Position numbers and translations under genes: made by a program. The notes under the pieces were generated by a model. The model was not told where the DNA came from, searched no databases, and saw only the letters and a list, made by a program, of their open reading frames with translations. This document shows positions 21,675-30,373 of a stretch of DNA of 64,000 nt, piece by piece. The stretch comes from Lacticaseibacillus thailandensis DSM 22698 = JCM 13996 (GTDB taxonomy: Bacteria; Bacillota; Bacilli; Lactobacillales; Lactobacillaceae), in NCBI RefSeq assembly GCF_001312865.1, contig NZ_BBER01000004.1:171517-235516 (forward strand). The letters run 5' to 3'. Each line of letters starts with the position of its first letter. Positions within the stretch are counted from its first letter, which is position 1.

Positions 21675-22334
21675 TCATTCCTCCTTGAATAGTTGCTGGA
21701 CGGGTGCTGGCTCGTCAGCCAACGCCGCAGGGGTCACACCCCACGCTAATCGCCGCCAACCCGGGTCACCCGTCTGGTTTTGCAGTACCGAAACACTGGT
21801 GTTTGCCAGTAATGGGGCATCCCGCGTCTGGCCAAGCGGCGTGCCGATAAGTACTCGGCTCACAATCGACAGCAAGATCCCGTGCGCCACGATCAAGACG
21901 CGGTCTTGGGTGCCCAACCCCGCCACGGCATCCTGGTAAGCGGCGCTCGCGCGGTCAACTAATTCCTGGTAGGTCTCGGCGTGAATGGCGTGCCCATCAA
22001 AGCGGTCCGGGTGGTGAAAATAATCGTCATATTGGGTAAAGCTACGCGCAAAATCACCCGTTTGACCGTCCCAATCCCCCAACCGCATTTCACGCAAGCG
22101 TTCATCCACCCGCAATGGTGCGTCCGCCCCTACAATCAACTTGGCCGTACGTATTGCTCGTGCTTGCGGTGATACTACGATACGGCGGAAACTCAAGGGC
22201 CGTAACATCGCACCCAACGTCCGGGCACTCGCCACGCCTTTGTCTGTCAGCGGGGTATCCACGCCACCACCATTAAAGCGGCCCTGCGCGTTGATCTGCG
22301 TTTCACCGTGTCGTACTAGGTATAAATATGCCAA
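21675..22334 (-). CDS. Histidine phosphatase (phosphoglycerate mutase-like), copy 2
   Basis: Paralogue of the following gene, same order of motifs: LYLVRHGETQINAQGRFNGG, VVSPQARAIRTA, REMRLGDWDGQTGD, VLIVAHGILLS. By alignment with its partner (MAYLYLVRHGE) the start is a TTG at 22334, eight bases after AGGGGG, giving 219 residues. The two genes form a tandem duplication in one operon. Function beyond phosphomonoesterase is unknown. Confidence 0.83.
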   Translation of the reverse strand: MAYLYLVRHGETQINAQGRFNGGGVDTPLTDKGVASARTLGAMLRPLSFRRIVVSPQARAIRTAKLIVGADAPLRVDERLREMRLGDWDGQTGDFARSFTQYDDYFHHPDRFDGHAIHAETYQELVDRASAAYQDAVAGLGTQDRVLIVAHGILLSIVSRVLIGTPLGQTRDAPLLANTSVSVLQNQTGDPGWRRLAWGVTPAALADEPAPVQQLFKEE

Positions 22335-22572
22335 TATCCCAACCCCCTGGATGTTAATATCTAGCTCACGACCATTATAACGGACCCAGCCGGGGAAACC
22401 AGTCAGGGACTGAACCATTCCGTGTCAGCGTTGTACAGTCAGCGACAATGAATGTTGCTGCGTTAACCCCGCCATGACGGCCATTTTCAATTATTTCAAT
22501 CATTTAACCCTATTAGTTTTCGAATATGTTATATTAGCGATTGGGGAATTTTTTTGTTGAGGGGGACCGCCT

Positions 22573-23741
22573 ATGCTCGTTTCGTGGGGTCTACGCACGA
22601 CCACCTTTATTAACAACTCGCTTGTGCTGATCGGCTATGCACTACTATTTAATTGGTTGCAAAATACCAATAGTTTGACGGGCCGTTGGCGGCATTGGCG
22701 GGAACCCGCACTGATCGGCATGACCATCGGTTTTGTGGTCTTATTCCACTTTTCCTCGGTCCTCGCCATGGCGGCACAGAACAACCCGGTAGGCTATGGC
22801 TGGACCTACCTCAACTTTCAGGGTGCCACGTTACTGTACGCCTTGTTGAGCTCTCGGCGCCGGCACGTGTTTTTGACCATGATCATCGTGGTCAGCCTGT
22901 GGTATTGGTGGCTACCCCACGTGTCCATGTCGTTACCGCTTGATGCCTGGACCATCGTCATGATGTACCTCGCCACCAAGTTCGGGGTGAAAATCGGGAC
23001 CTACTGGTGGATCTACTATCCGTTTGCCTACGTGTACATGGCCCCCTTCTTCATTGCCAATTGGCGGTCATTAAACGGCATCGATGTGGGGTGGCCGTGG
23101 CAATTCGTCACTTTGACCCTCATCCTGTGGTTTCTTTGGGAAACGCACTACCGGTTCAAGGCGCGGCGGACCCATGAAGCTCACCTACTCAGCGAAGCCC
23201 GCATCGACGACCTGACCGGTTTACGCAATTTCCGGGTGTTCGATGCTGACCTGCACACGGCCTTTGACCGGCTACAAGATCATAACGAGCTATACGCCTG
23301 TATACCTTTGATATTGACCACTTCAAGCGGGTCAATGATACCTATGGGCACGTGGTGGGGAATACGGTGTTGCAGGCCGTCGCCAAACGCTTACGGGAAG
23401 TCGTTGCACAGTTTGATTACCCCGTACGGACCTACCGGACCGGCGGTGAGGAGTTCAGCTTCCTGCTGCTTGACGTCGTAGAGGATTTTGACAAGGCCTC
23501 AGCCTACTCGACCGCCGTTCAAAAGGCGTTAAGTGACCTCACCTTCACCACCGACCGCGGCGACCAGTTCCACATCACCGTCTCAATTGGCCAGGACCGG
23601 TCAATTCACGAAGACCGCAATTACCTCGATATCTACAAACGCGCGGACAAATACCTGTATAATTCCAAAAATCATGGTCGTAACGCCATTACCATTCACG
23701 GTATTACCATCAGTAAACCCAACGCAGCTAGTCCCAACTAA
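22573..23741 (+). CDS. Membrane-bound GGDEF protein, probable diguanylate cyclase (one frameshift)
   Basis: About 389 residues after repair. The first ~200 residues form about six hydrophobic helices. A GGDEF domain starts at ARIDDLTGLRNFRVFDADL, continues FDIDHFKRVNDTYGH and reaches the active-site motif GGEEF. GGEEF is catalytically competent in known enzymes that make cyclic di-GMP. The RxxD inhibitory site normally five residues before it is absent (PVRTYRT). The frame breaks near 23298-23305 and one base restores it. The start follows GAGGGGG. No EAL or PilZ gene lies in the window. Confidence 0.87.
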
Positions 23742-23784
23742 AAATGATGCTGACATGTTTGCCGCATGTCAGCATCATTTTTTT
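23741..23784. terminator. Strong bidirectional terminator
   Basis: Perfect 17-base arms 23741-23757 and 23765-23781 are flanked by A and T runs. It serves the convergent GGDEF gene and murT. Confidence 0.93.
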
Positions 23785-23786
23785 TC

Positions 23787-25168
23787 TTAGGCATCAAAAC
23801 CCGCCGCGATGTAACCACCATCAGCGAGGTGCTTCCGCATCTGGAGCACCGCCGTATAGGTTGCCAGCAAGTAAACGTGCTGTTCCGGTACCCCTTTGAT
23901 CCAATCCACCACGTTGTTCAGGTCCGGTGCCGTGGCTAAGGCGTCAGGATCCACGCCGGCCACCTGCATACGTAACTGGATATCACGGTACCGCTCGCCA
24001 CCCACCATGTAGCTACTGTGCTGGTGGGCGTGCACGAACTCTTCGAAGTTGCCGTCCCAGATCCATGACGTGTCGATCCCGTCGGCGTAGTTAGCGTTGA
24101 GCAACACAGCCAGGGCAAACGACTGGTCATCATGACCGATCATGTCCAAAACTTGGTTCAAGCCCACCGGGTTTTTGACGAGCACCAGCGTCACCCGCTT
24201 CCCGTCAATATTGATTTCTTCCTGGCGCCCAAAGACCTTCTCGTCGTACGCAAAAGCGTTCGCCATCTGTGCTGGCGTCACGCCAAACTCACTCGCCACG
24301 CTGTACGCTGCCAGCGCGTTGTAGACGTTGTACAGGCCGCCGATATTCAGGGTGTAAGATTGGTCACCAATCGTAAAGGTAGAGCTGGTCGGCGTCTGCT
24401 CCGTAACGGCAGCCACGTGGTAAGTCAACTCCGGGCGGCAAAGCCGCAGTTCGGGCAGAAAAAGCTACCCAGGTTACTGTACGTGCGCTCGCGGTAATGT
24501 AAAATATGCTCACAGCGTGGGCACAACACACCATCAGTGTTTGGTGGTGCCAAGAGGTTATCGTGACGTCCAGTGTCAAAGCCGTAGTAACGCATCGGGT
24601 TCTTCAGCGGGCGGGAACTAAAAATCGGGGCGTCCCCGTTGGCCACGACCAAGGCATCGGGATGCATGTTAATGCCATTCAAGATCTTCTGGTAGGTCGT
24701 GTAAAACTCGCCGTACCGGTCCATTTGGTCACGGAAGATGTTGGTAAGCACGTAGGCTTTGACGTGCACCAACGCCGACACGGGCGCCACGTTGGCTTCG
24801 TCAACTTCCAGCACGGCCAGGCCGCGCCCGTGACCTTTGTGCGGACCCTGGGCGATAAAGGCCGAGATAATACCACTCATCATGTTACTACCCGTGGGGT
24901 TAGTCATGAGGTCAGGATACTTTTGCCGGAGGGCCTTCACGATCATGCTGGTCGTCAGGGTCTTACCGTTGGTCCCGGTGATGATAATCACATCATAGTC
25001 CCGCGCCAAACTGCGTAGGACATCGGGATCGATCCGGGCAGCCAAGTTGCCAGGAAATGCAGAGCCGCGTTTGAAGACTCCGTGCAAGACACCATATGAT
25101 AAACGAGCGAGGCCCCGCGCAGTTGCGGACCGAATTGGGTTTTGCGTTGTGATGATACTTTCCTCCAC
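23787..25168 (-). CDS. murT: MurT, Mur-ligase subunit of lipid II isoglutaminyl synthase (one frameshift)
   Basis: MurT binds lipid II and ATP and, with the glutaminase GatD, amidates D-Glu of peptidoglycan. The Mur-ligase P-loop IIITGTNGKTLTT, the LTNIFRDQMDRYGE segment, a C4 zinc ribbon (CPRCEHI... CPNCGF) and the DUF1727 domain after it are visible. The frame breaks near 24428; one more C gives FARPELTYHV and about 460 residues. The start is uncertain: the GTG at 25168 overlaps the only GGAGG. No gatD gene follows; a terminator does, which is unusual because the pair is normally an operon. Confidence 0.9.
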
Positions 25169-25189
25169 ATCCGTAATTAACTGTGTTCA

Positions 25190-25195
25190 ATTCTA
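25190..25195 (-). promoter_or_regulatory. Extended -10 promoter element upstream of murT
   Basis: TGCTAGAAT on the minus strand is a good extended -10 box (TGN plus TAGAAT). No convincing -35 box stands at the right distance. Confidence 0.45.
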
Positions 25196-25277
25196 GCACA
25201 CCTGGCCTGGTCATGCGGTAATATACGGTGCATACGGGCAGTATGGCTCCTATAGAACCGCCAATTAACGGACATAC

Positions 25278-25312
25278 TAAAAAGGGCCAGCCACACACTG
25301 GTGGTTGGCCCT
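25278..25312 (-). terminator. Terminator after manA
   Basis: Arms 25283-25294 and 25301-25312 form a 12-base stem with one G-U pair. CTTTTTAG follows on the minus strand. Confidence 0.9.
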
Positions 25313-25329
25313 GCGTTTGTTAATAGAAA

Positions 25330-26292
25330 TTACTTGGTCTGGCCCGGCGTGGACGCGATAATGTCCATCTTGCCGTCGAGGTCCCAATCGTCGACCTGCG
25401 TCGGAATGATGAAGTGGTCACCCTTCTTCAGGGCGTACACCTGCCCATCAACCGTGATGTGGCCCGCACCATCAAGGACGGACACCAGCGTGTACGGCGC
25501 CGTCTTGGTCAAGTGCAGTTCACCGTTGACCTGCCAACGGTATACCGAGAAGAACGGGCTCATTGGTGCGGTCACAAAGGTAGTGACCGTGGAATCACCC
25601 ATGGTCTCGTGCTTGATGTCCAACTTGGGGTCGACACTCGGCACCGTCGTCACGTCGATGGACTGCTTCAGGTGTAACTCACGCTTATGCCCCTGGTCGT
25701 CCGTCCGGTCATAATCGTACAGGCGGTAGGTGGTGTCGGAACTTTGCTGAGTCTCCAGGACCATAATGCCCTTGTTCAGCGCGTGAATCATGCCGCTGGG
25801 AACGTACACAAAGTCACCCGTCTTAACTGGGACCTTGCGCAACAGGTGCTCCCAGTCGCCCGCTTCGATCATGGACTTCAACTCGGCCCGCGTCTTGGCA
25901 TGGTGGCCGTAAATCAGGTAGCTGCCTGGTTCCGCCGAGATCACGTACCAGCATTCCGTCTTACCCAGTTCGTGCTCGTGTTCGGCCGCATAGGCGTCGT
26001 CCGGGTGAACCTGTACGGAGAGACTATCCTCAGCGTCCAGAATCTTGGTCAGTAGCGGGAACACGTTGTCCGTTGGCTGGCCAAAGTATTCACCGTTCTC
26101 AGCGTAAGCCTGGTTCAGCGTCTTGCCTGCCAGCGGGCCATTCTTAATCGTGGCCGGCCCGTGTGGGTGACCAGAAATCGCCCAGCACTCACCAATCTTA
26201 CCCTCAGGTAGGTCGTAGCCAAACTGCTCCAGCTTACGGCCACCCCAAATCTTTGGCCGGAAATATGGTTTCAGGAAAAGTGGTTCTGTCAC
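25330..26292 (-). CDS. manA: Mannose-6-phosphate isomerase, class I
   Basis: The zinc enzyme interconverts mannose-6-phosphate and fructose-6-phosphate. The cupin metal ligands lie in SVQVHPDD and KTECWYVI, and the active-site segment is YVPSGMIHAL. Comparison with relatives (MTEPLFLKPYFRPKIWGG) points to the GTG at 26292, about ten bases after GGGAG, giving 320 residues. An in-frame extension upstream to 26334 exists but has no better ribosome site. It stands alone between two terminators or gaps. Confidence 0.93.
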   Translation of the reverse strand: MTEPLFLKPYFRPKIWGGRKLEQFGYDLPEGKIGECWAISGHPHGPATIKNGPLAGKTLNQAYAENGEYFGQPTDNVFPLLTKILDAEDSLSVQVHPDDAYAAEHEHELGKTECWYVISAEPGSYLIYGHHAKTRAELKSMIEAGDWEHLLRKVPVKTGDFVYVPSGMIHALNKGIMVLETQQSSDTTYRLYDYDRTDDQGHKRELHLKQSIDVTTVPSVDPKLDIKHETMGDSTVTTFVTAPMSPFFSVYRWQVNGELHLTKTAPYTLVSVLDGAGHITVDGQVYALKKGDHFIIPTQVDDWDLDGKMDIIASTPGQTK

Positions 26293-26364
26293 TGTTATCA
26301 AGCTCCCATCTATGGCATTTGCACACGCATTCACGTATGCGTTTACACCTGTAAGGATACCACA

Positions 26365-27399
26365 CTAGGCCCGCTCTGTGGCGGCCAAATATTGAGGAAT
26401 CAACGCATCCCGTGCCGCCAAAAATTCGGGGTGTACGACCGGGTGCACGCGGTTCGCCAGCACAATCAACCCGCGGTGCCCCTTGGGATCCAGCAGAATA
26501 AACGTTCCGGTATAGCCGGTGTGGTACAACCACTGCCGGTGCGTCACTGGCCCTTCCCGCAGGTCAAAGCCCAAACTGCGGCCCCCGGCGTAACTTTGCT
26601 GCAAATTTTCGGCCCAATTTTCGTGCAGAAAAATTTGTTGCACGCGGCCAAAGGTGACGTGGGCGTATTGCACCAATCCGTCAATGTTGGCAAACAGACC
26701 CGCCGCGCCGGAATCGGCACCCAGAATTGCACTCTTGGGGTCGTGCACAATTCCGCGCCGTAAACCGTGCTCGGGACCATAGGTCGTCGGTACGGTCTGC
26801 GCTGGATCAGGGGTAAAGGTGGCGTTGGTCCGCATACCAAACGCCGGTAAGACCCGGGCGGTAATCAACCGTTGAATGGGATCGCCGTAAACTTTGGCTA
26901 ACGCCCACCCCACCAGGAGTAGGTTAACGTCGCGGTACTGCACGACTTTGCCGGTCCCGTCCGTTTCGTGTAGCTGGGTCAACAGGGCGTGGCGCAACTG
27001 GTCAGCTGGCAGTTCGTCGCGGTGCGGAATGTAACCCGCCAGTCCCGAGGTGTGCGTCAACGCCATGCGAAAGGTGACGTGCGGTGCCGAAAACTCCGGC
27101 AACACTTCCTGAATGGGCTGATCAATTCCCAGAAGTCCATCCTGCACCGCCCGCAAAAATAGTGGGGTGGTGCCGACCACTTTGGTCAGTGACGCCAGGT
27201 CATAAAACATCCCTGGCTTTAACGGCAGCGGCTCAGGTACGGTCGCCGCCTGTCCCAATGTTTGGGTGTACACCGCATCCCCATCCAGTAGTGCGTACGT
27301 CGCACCGGGCGTGATGCCACGCTTGATCATGTCAGTCAGGGCCATCCGTACCAAGGCGTCGCCGGCCGCAATACGTTGTGTTTGTTCGGTTGCATCCAT
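26365..27399 (-). CDS. Serine hydrolase of the beta-lactamase/DD-carboxypeptidase superfamily
   Basis: The 344-residue protein has no signal peptide. The SxxK nucleophile is in YDLASLTKVVGT (near residue 78), the Tyr motif in VVQYRDVNLLL (near residue 153) and the third motif in YHTGYTGTFI near the C-terminus. This fits the class C-like/esterase group (Pfam Beta-lactamase). Intracellular members are often esterases or peptidases rather than drug-resistance enzymes. I chose the ATG at 27399 (MDATEQTQRI); the ribosome site is weak. Confidence 0.85.
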   Translation of the reverse strand: MDATEQTQRIAAGDALVRMALTDMIKRGITPGATYALLDGDAVYTQTLGQAATVPEPLPLKPGMFYDLASLTKVVGTTPLFLRAVQDGLLGIDQPIQEVLPEFSAPHVTFRMALTHTSGLAGYIPHRDELPADQLRHALLTQLHETDGTGKVVQYRDVNLLLVGWALAKVYGDPIQRLITARVLPAFGMRTNATFTPDPAQTVPTTYGPEHGLRRGIVHDPKSAILGADSGAAGLFANIDGLVQYAHVTFGRVQQIFLHENWAENLQQSYAGGRSLGFDLREGPVTHRQWLYHTGYTGTFILLDPKGHRGLIVLANRVHPVVHPEFLAARDALIPQYLAATERA

Positions 27400-27505
27400 T
27401 TTTACTAATCCGCTTCCCAACTATGTATTCGTGCCGTTGATGGCACGTAATCCCCGCTATTATAGCACTGGTGGACCAACTAGTGATGCCACACAGACCA
27501 CCCGT

Positions 27506-27551
27506 AACAAAGTAGGACCAGAAATTGATTGATTTCTGGTCCTACTTTGTT
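27506..27551. terminator. Long hairpin terminator
   Basis: Perfect 20-base arms 27506-27525 and 27532-27551 with a 6-base loop. It lies downstream of the PepSY lipoprotein gene on the minus strand. The T stretch is short on both sides. Confidence 0.75.
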
Positions 27552-27600
27552 TGCGCCAACAACTGCATCCCATCGAGCGCCGCAATCGGCACGCCCGCCA

Positions 27601-28187
27601 CTAATCATCGTCTGACGTTGCCAACACCTTACCAGTGTCGGCCTGGACGGAGACCTCACGTTGCCCGGCGTGTGCCGTCTGGATTTTGACGCTCCAAACC
27701 GGCACCCCGTCGTCTTGTTCCAGCGACCACTCGCGCGCGGTACCCGGCACCGCTGGGTGGCTGCCTGTGTGATGTGCCCTAAAGCCAACAGGTGCTCCGT
27801 GTTGATGGCGTGCTCCTGCCGCTCCACCCCGCCGGCCTCATCGGCTGCCAACGCGTGTTGCGCTTGCCGCAACACCCGACCCGTCCGACCATCCAGCACC
27901 ATCTGGTACTCGGTATCATCATCCACGGCCTCCACGTCGTACTGGTACTGATTGCCGTGCGGTTCGATCTCAATACTGCTCAGATCGACATCGGTACCCC
28001 AGCGGTCGTGCATCAACTCGACAACGGCACTCACCGAGACTTTGACCGCCTGACTCGGCTTGGATGACTGTTGTCGGTTAACGTGACTACTATTACTCTG
28101 GCTACTCGTTTCGTGTGGCGTCGCGGTTGGATGACCACACGCACTCAATACGCACAGGCTCACTACGGTCAATAGTATCGTCTTCAT
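27601..28187 (-). CDS. PepSY-domain lipoprotein (one frameshift)
   Basis: The signal peptide MKTILLTVVSLCVLSACG ends in a lipobox with Cys17, so the protein is a membrane-anchored lipoprotein. A Ser/Gln-rich linker is followed by two PepSY-like modules: YQYDVEAVDDDTEYQMVLDGRTGRVL, and after frame repair VPVWSVKIQTAHAGQREVSV with DTGKVLATSDDD. The break is near 27745-27755. The corrected stop is TAG at 27601-27603, total about 195 residues. The start follows TGGAGG at 8 bases. PepSY domains are thought to restrain peptidases; the target is unknown. Confidence 0.8.
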
Positions 28188-28277
28188 CAGTTTTCCTCCA
28201 CTGGTGTGCACGTCCAGACTTTGCCTCTACCTTAATTTTAACAAGTCCAGGGGCTAAATACTATCACCGTACCGTCA

Positions 28278-29057
28278 TTAAGCCTGCTTGGTTTCGACCC
28301 AGTTGTGCAGTAGCAAGACGTTGATGACCGAATAAACCGCACTTTCGACCAACGACCAGAAACTAGCCCAGTAGAAGGCAGGAATGGCATCTTCGATTTG
28401 GTCCACACTAGTAAAATTAAAACCCAAGTGCGGCGCAAGTTGCCGCACGCCACCTTCTAACCCGTTCAGGGCCATGAGGACCAGCACTAACACCACCAGG
28501 TAGAAGCAAAATTTGACGATGCGTTGCCGCATAGGTGGTAGAAACGCACTAATACTGACCCCGACCAAATGGATCATGCTAATAAAGATCCACATGTACA
28601 GGCACGCCGAGAGCATCATGGTCACGCCGGCAAGGCCGTAGCGCCAAAGCGCCTCCGCGTGGTCAGCCTGTAGCTGTAAAGGCACGGCCTGTTGCTGCAA
28701 AGGTACGGACAATAGACCAATGACGGTCACCCCTACAATGAGCCCGTAAAGCATGCTGATAAAGCTGGACAACACGTTCATCACGTACAGACGCAGGTCT
28801 GTCACTGGCGCCAGCCGGAAGCGACTGGTCGTCCACACCCGTTCCTGGTGATTAGCCAGCAAGACAAACAGGACGATGCCCGCTATCAGAGCGTAAAAGC
28901 CGGCAATCACCACTGCAAAATCGGCCTGATAACCATGGTGCCAGGTACCCCAACCAATTGTGACAATCACAGCGGCTAAGTATACCAACACGACGTAGCT
29001 GGTCAGCTGCAACTTTGGTACCAATAAATTTTTGAGCACGTGCACCCGTTTAGTCAT
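28278..29057 (-). CDS. ABC transporter membrane subunit of a GntR-controlled operon
   Basis: The 259-residue protein has six hydrophobic segments and a short cytoplasmic N-terminus (MTKRVHVLKNLLVPKLQL). It has no recognisable extracellular domain. Its start overlaps the stop of the ATPase gene, so it is the permease partner. Such YtrA-type operons (gntR, ATPase, permease) in Firmicutes respond to cell-wall-active compounds; the transported molecule here is not known. Confidence 0.75.
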   Translation of the reverse strand: MTKRVHVLKNLLVPKLQLTSYVVLVYLAAVIVTIGWGTWHHGYQADFAVVIAGFYALIAGIVLFVLLANHQERVWTTSRFRLAPVTDLRLYVMNVLSSFISMLYGLIVGVTVIGLLSVPLQQQAVPLQLQADHAEALWRYGLAGVTMMLSACLYMWIFISMIHLVGVSISAFLPPMRQRIVKFCFYLVVLVLVLMALNGLEGGVRQLAPHLGFNFTSVDQIEDAIPAFYWASFWSLVESAVYSVINVLLLHNWVETKQA

Positions 29058-29760
29058 GTTGTACCCTCCCTGCATGTACATCTTCAAAGTATTCTTCAAT
29101 GCTCTTGCCGGTAGCCCGGATATCATCAGCCTCTTCATTGGCGACTAGTTCGCGCCCCTCAATAATCATGACGCGGTCCAAAATGTTCGCAATATCGCCC
29201 ACATGGTGGTCACTGATCAGTAAAGTCGCGTCAAACGGCTTCCACTGAATGATGGCAGCGATGATCTTCTTGCGCGTCATGCTGTCGATTCCGTCAAACG
29301 GCTCATCCAACAGGTACAACTTGGCCCGCCGCGCTAAACTCAGTGCGATGACAACCTTCTTCAAGTTACCCTTGGACAGACTGCCTAACCGGGCGTGGTG
29401 GTCAATATCCATGAATTGCGCCACCAGCTCGAACTGCTCGCGGTCAAAGTCTGGGTACCAGGCGGCCCACGCGGCGACGGCCCGGTCGACCCGCAAGTTT
29501 AACGGTAGCCCGTTGGTCTGTTCCGAAAAACTGACCGCAGCTTTGCGGGCGACTAACTGTGTTGCGCCGTCCACACTGATTGATCCCAGAAAGTGAGGCG
29601 CACTGCCGGCAATCAGGCGCATAAGCGTGGTTTTGCCAGCCCCGTTGGCACCCAGGAGGCCAATAGTCTGTCCTGATTCTACGTGGCAGTTGATGTCGCG
29701 CAAAATCACCTTAAAGTTCCGCTTGTACGTTAATCCACGTATTGCTAGTAAATCAGTCAT
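29050..29760 (-). CDS. ABC transporter ATP-binding subunit of the GntR operon
   Basis: The 236-residue ATPase has Walker A GANGAGKTT, a signature LSKGNLKKVVIALSLA, Walker B LYLLDEPFDGID and the switch His in LISDHHVGDI. The signature sequence (LSKGN) is the variant usual for YtrB-like and EcsA-like exporters. It overlaps the gntR stop (ATGACTGA) and the permease start. Confidence 0.92.
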   Translation of the reverse strand: MTDLLAIRGLTYKRNFKVILRDINCHVESGQTIGLLGANGAGKTTLMRLIAGSAPHFLGSISVDGATQLVARKAAVSFSEQTNGLPLNLRVDRAVAAWAAWYPDFDREQFELVAQFMDIDHHARLGSLSKGNLKKVVIALSLARRAKLYLLDEPFDGIDSMTRKKIIAAIIQWKPFDATLLISDHHVGDIANILDRVMIIEGRELVANEEADDIRATGKSIEEYFEDVHAGRVQHD

Positions 29761-30130
29761 TATTGGTGGCCTCCTGTTCCTGAATGTATTGATGCAAGTA
29801 AAACTCCATTTCACTCGGCGTAATCTTCAGCGCGTTCAACCGCTCGTACAGCGTCGCCACCTGCTCCTTGACGATGCGCGCACGCAGATTGACGATCACT
29901 TCCATGTTGGTGGTGACAAAGTTGCCTTTGCCCCGTTGCGGCACGATCAGGCCCGTCGTGACCAATTCAGCGACGGCGCGTTGCACCGTGTTCACATTGA
30001 CCGCTAGTTGCGGGGCCAACTCCCGCACCGAAGGCAGTTGCGCCCCCGCGTCGAAGTGACCGGTAATGACTTCGCGGATAATATACTGCTCAATCTGATA
30101 ATAAATGGGTATCTTAGCGTTAAATTCCAC
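29753..30130 (-). CDS. GntR-family regulator, YtrA subfamily
   Basis: The 125-residue protein has an N-terminal winged helix (IPIYYQIEQYIIREVITGHFDAG... LPSVRELAPQLAVNVNTVQRAVAEL) and only a short C-terminal helical dimerisation region. That layout marks the YtrA subfamily. The start is the GTG at 30130 after AGGAGA, matching relatives that begin just before the IPIYYQI helix. It is the first gene of its ABC operon and very likely represses it through the palindrome in its own promoter. Confidence 0.9.
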   Translation of the reverse strand: MEFNAKIPIYYQIEQYIIREVITGHFDAGAQLPSVRELAPQLAVNVNTVQRAVAELVTTGLIVPQRGKGNFVTTNMEVIVNLRARIVKEQVATLYERLNALKITPSEMEFYLHQYIQEQEATNND

Positions 30131-30149
30131 GGGGCATCTCCTCATCACT

Positions 30150-30199
30150 ACTGTACTAGTTCACTAGTACAGTGTAACAGCTGCCGAGCTGACCGTCAA
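30150..30199 (-). promoter_or_regulatory. Promoter with perfect palindromic operator of the GntR operon
   Basis: The -35 box TTGACG (30194-30199) and -10 box TACACT (30171-30176) are spaced by 17 bases on the minus strand. A perfect 11-base inverted repeat (arms 30150-30160 and 30163-30173, ACTGTACTAGT type, 2-base spacer) begins inside the -10 box and covers the start site. This is where a repressor would block transcription, and the size suits a YtrA-type dimer. Confidence 0.8.
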
Positions 30200-30320
30200 C
30201 TCCCCAACCACTTTGTTGCACTTGTTTGCGTACAGCCTCACAGTGAGTGTCGCGGCCGACCAAACATCAGTCGTGACGATCAGTGTTGGTGCGTGGGCCA
30301 CTACATCCACCCGCGTATAC

Positions 30321-30356
30321 AAAAAGGGTCAACCTCCTGTAGGAGATTGACCCTTT
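30321..30356 (-). terminator. Terminator after the multidrug ABC operon
   Basis: Arms 30323-30338 and 30341-30356 pair over 16 bases with a 2-base loop; TTTTT follows on the minus strand. Confidence 0.9.
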
Positions 30357-30373
30357 CACTATCAATATTAACG

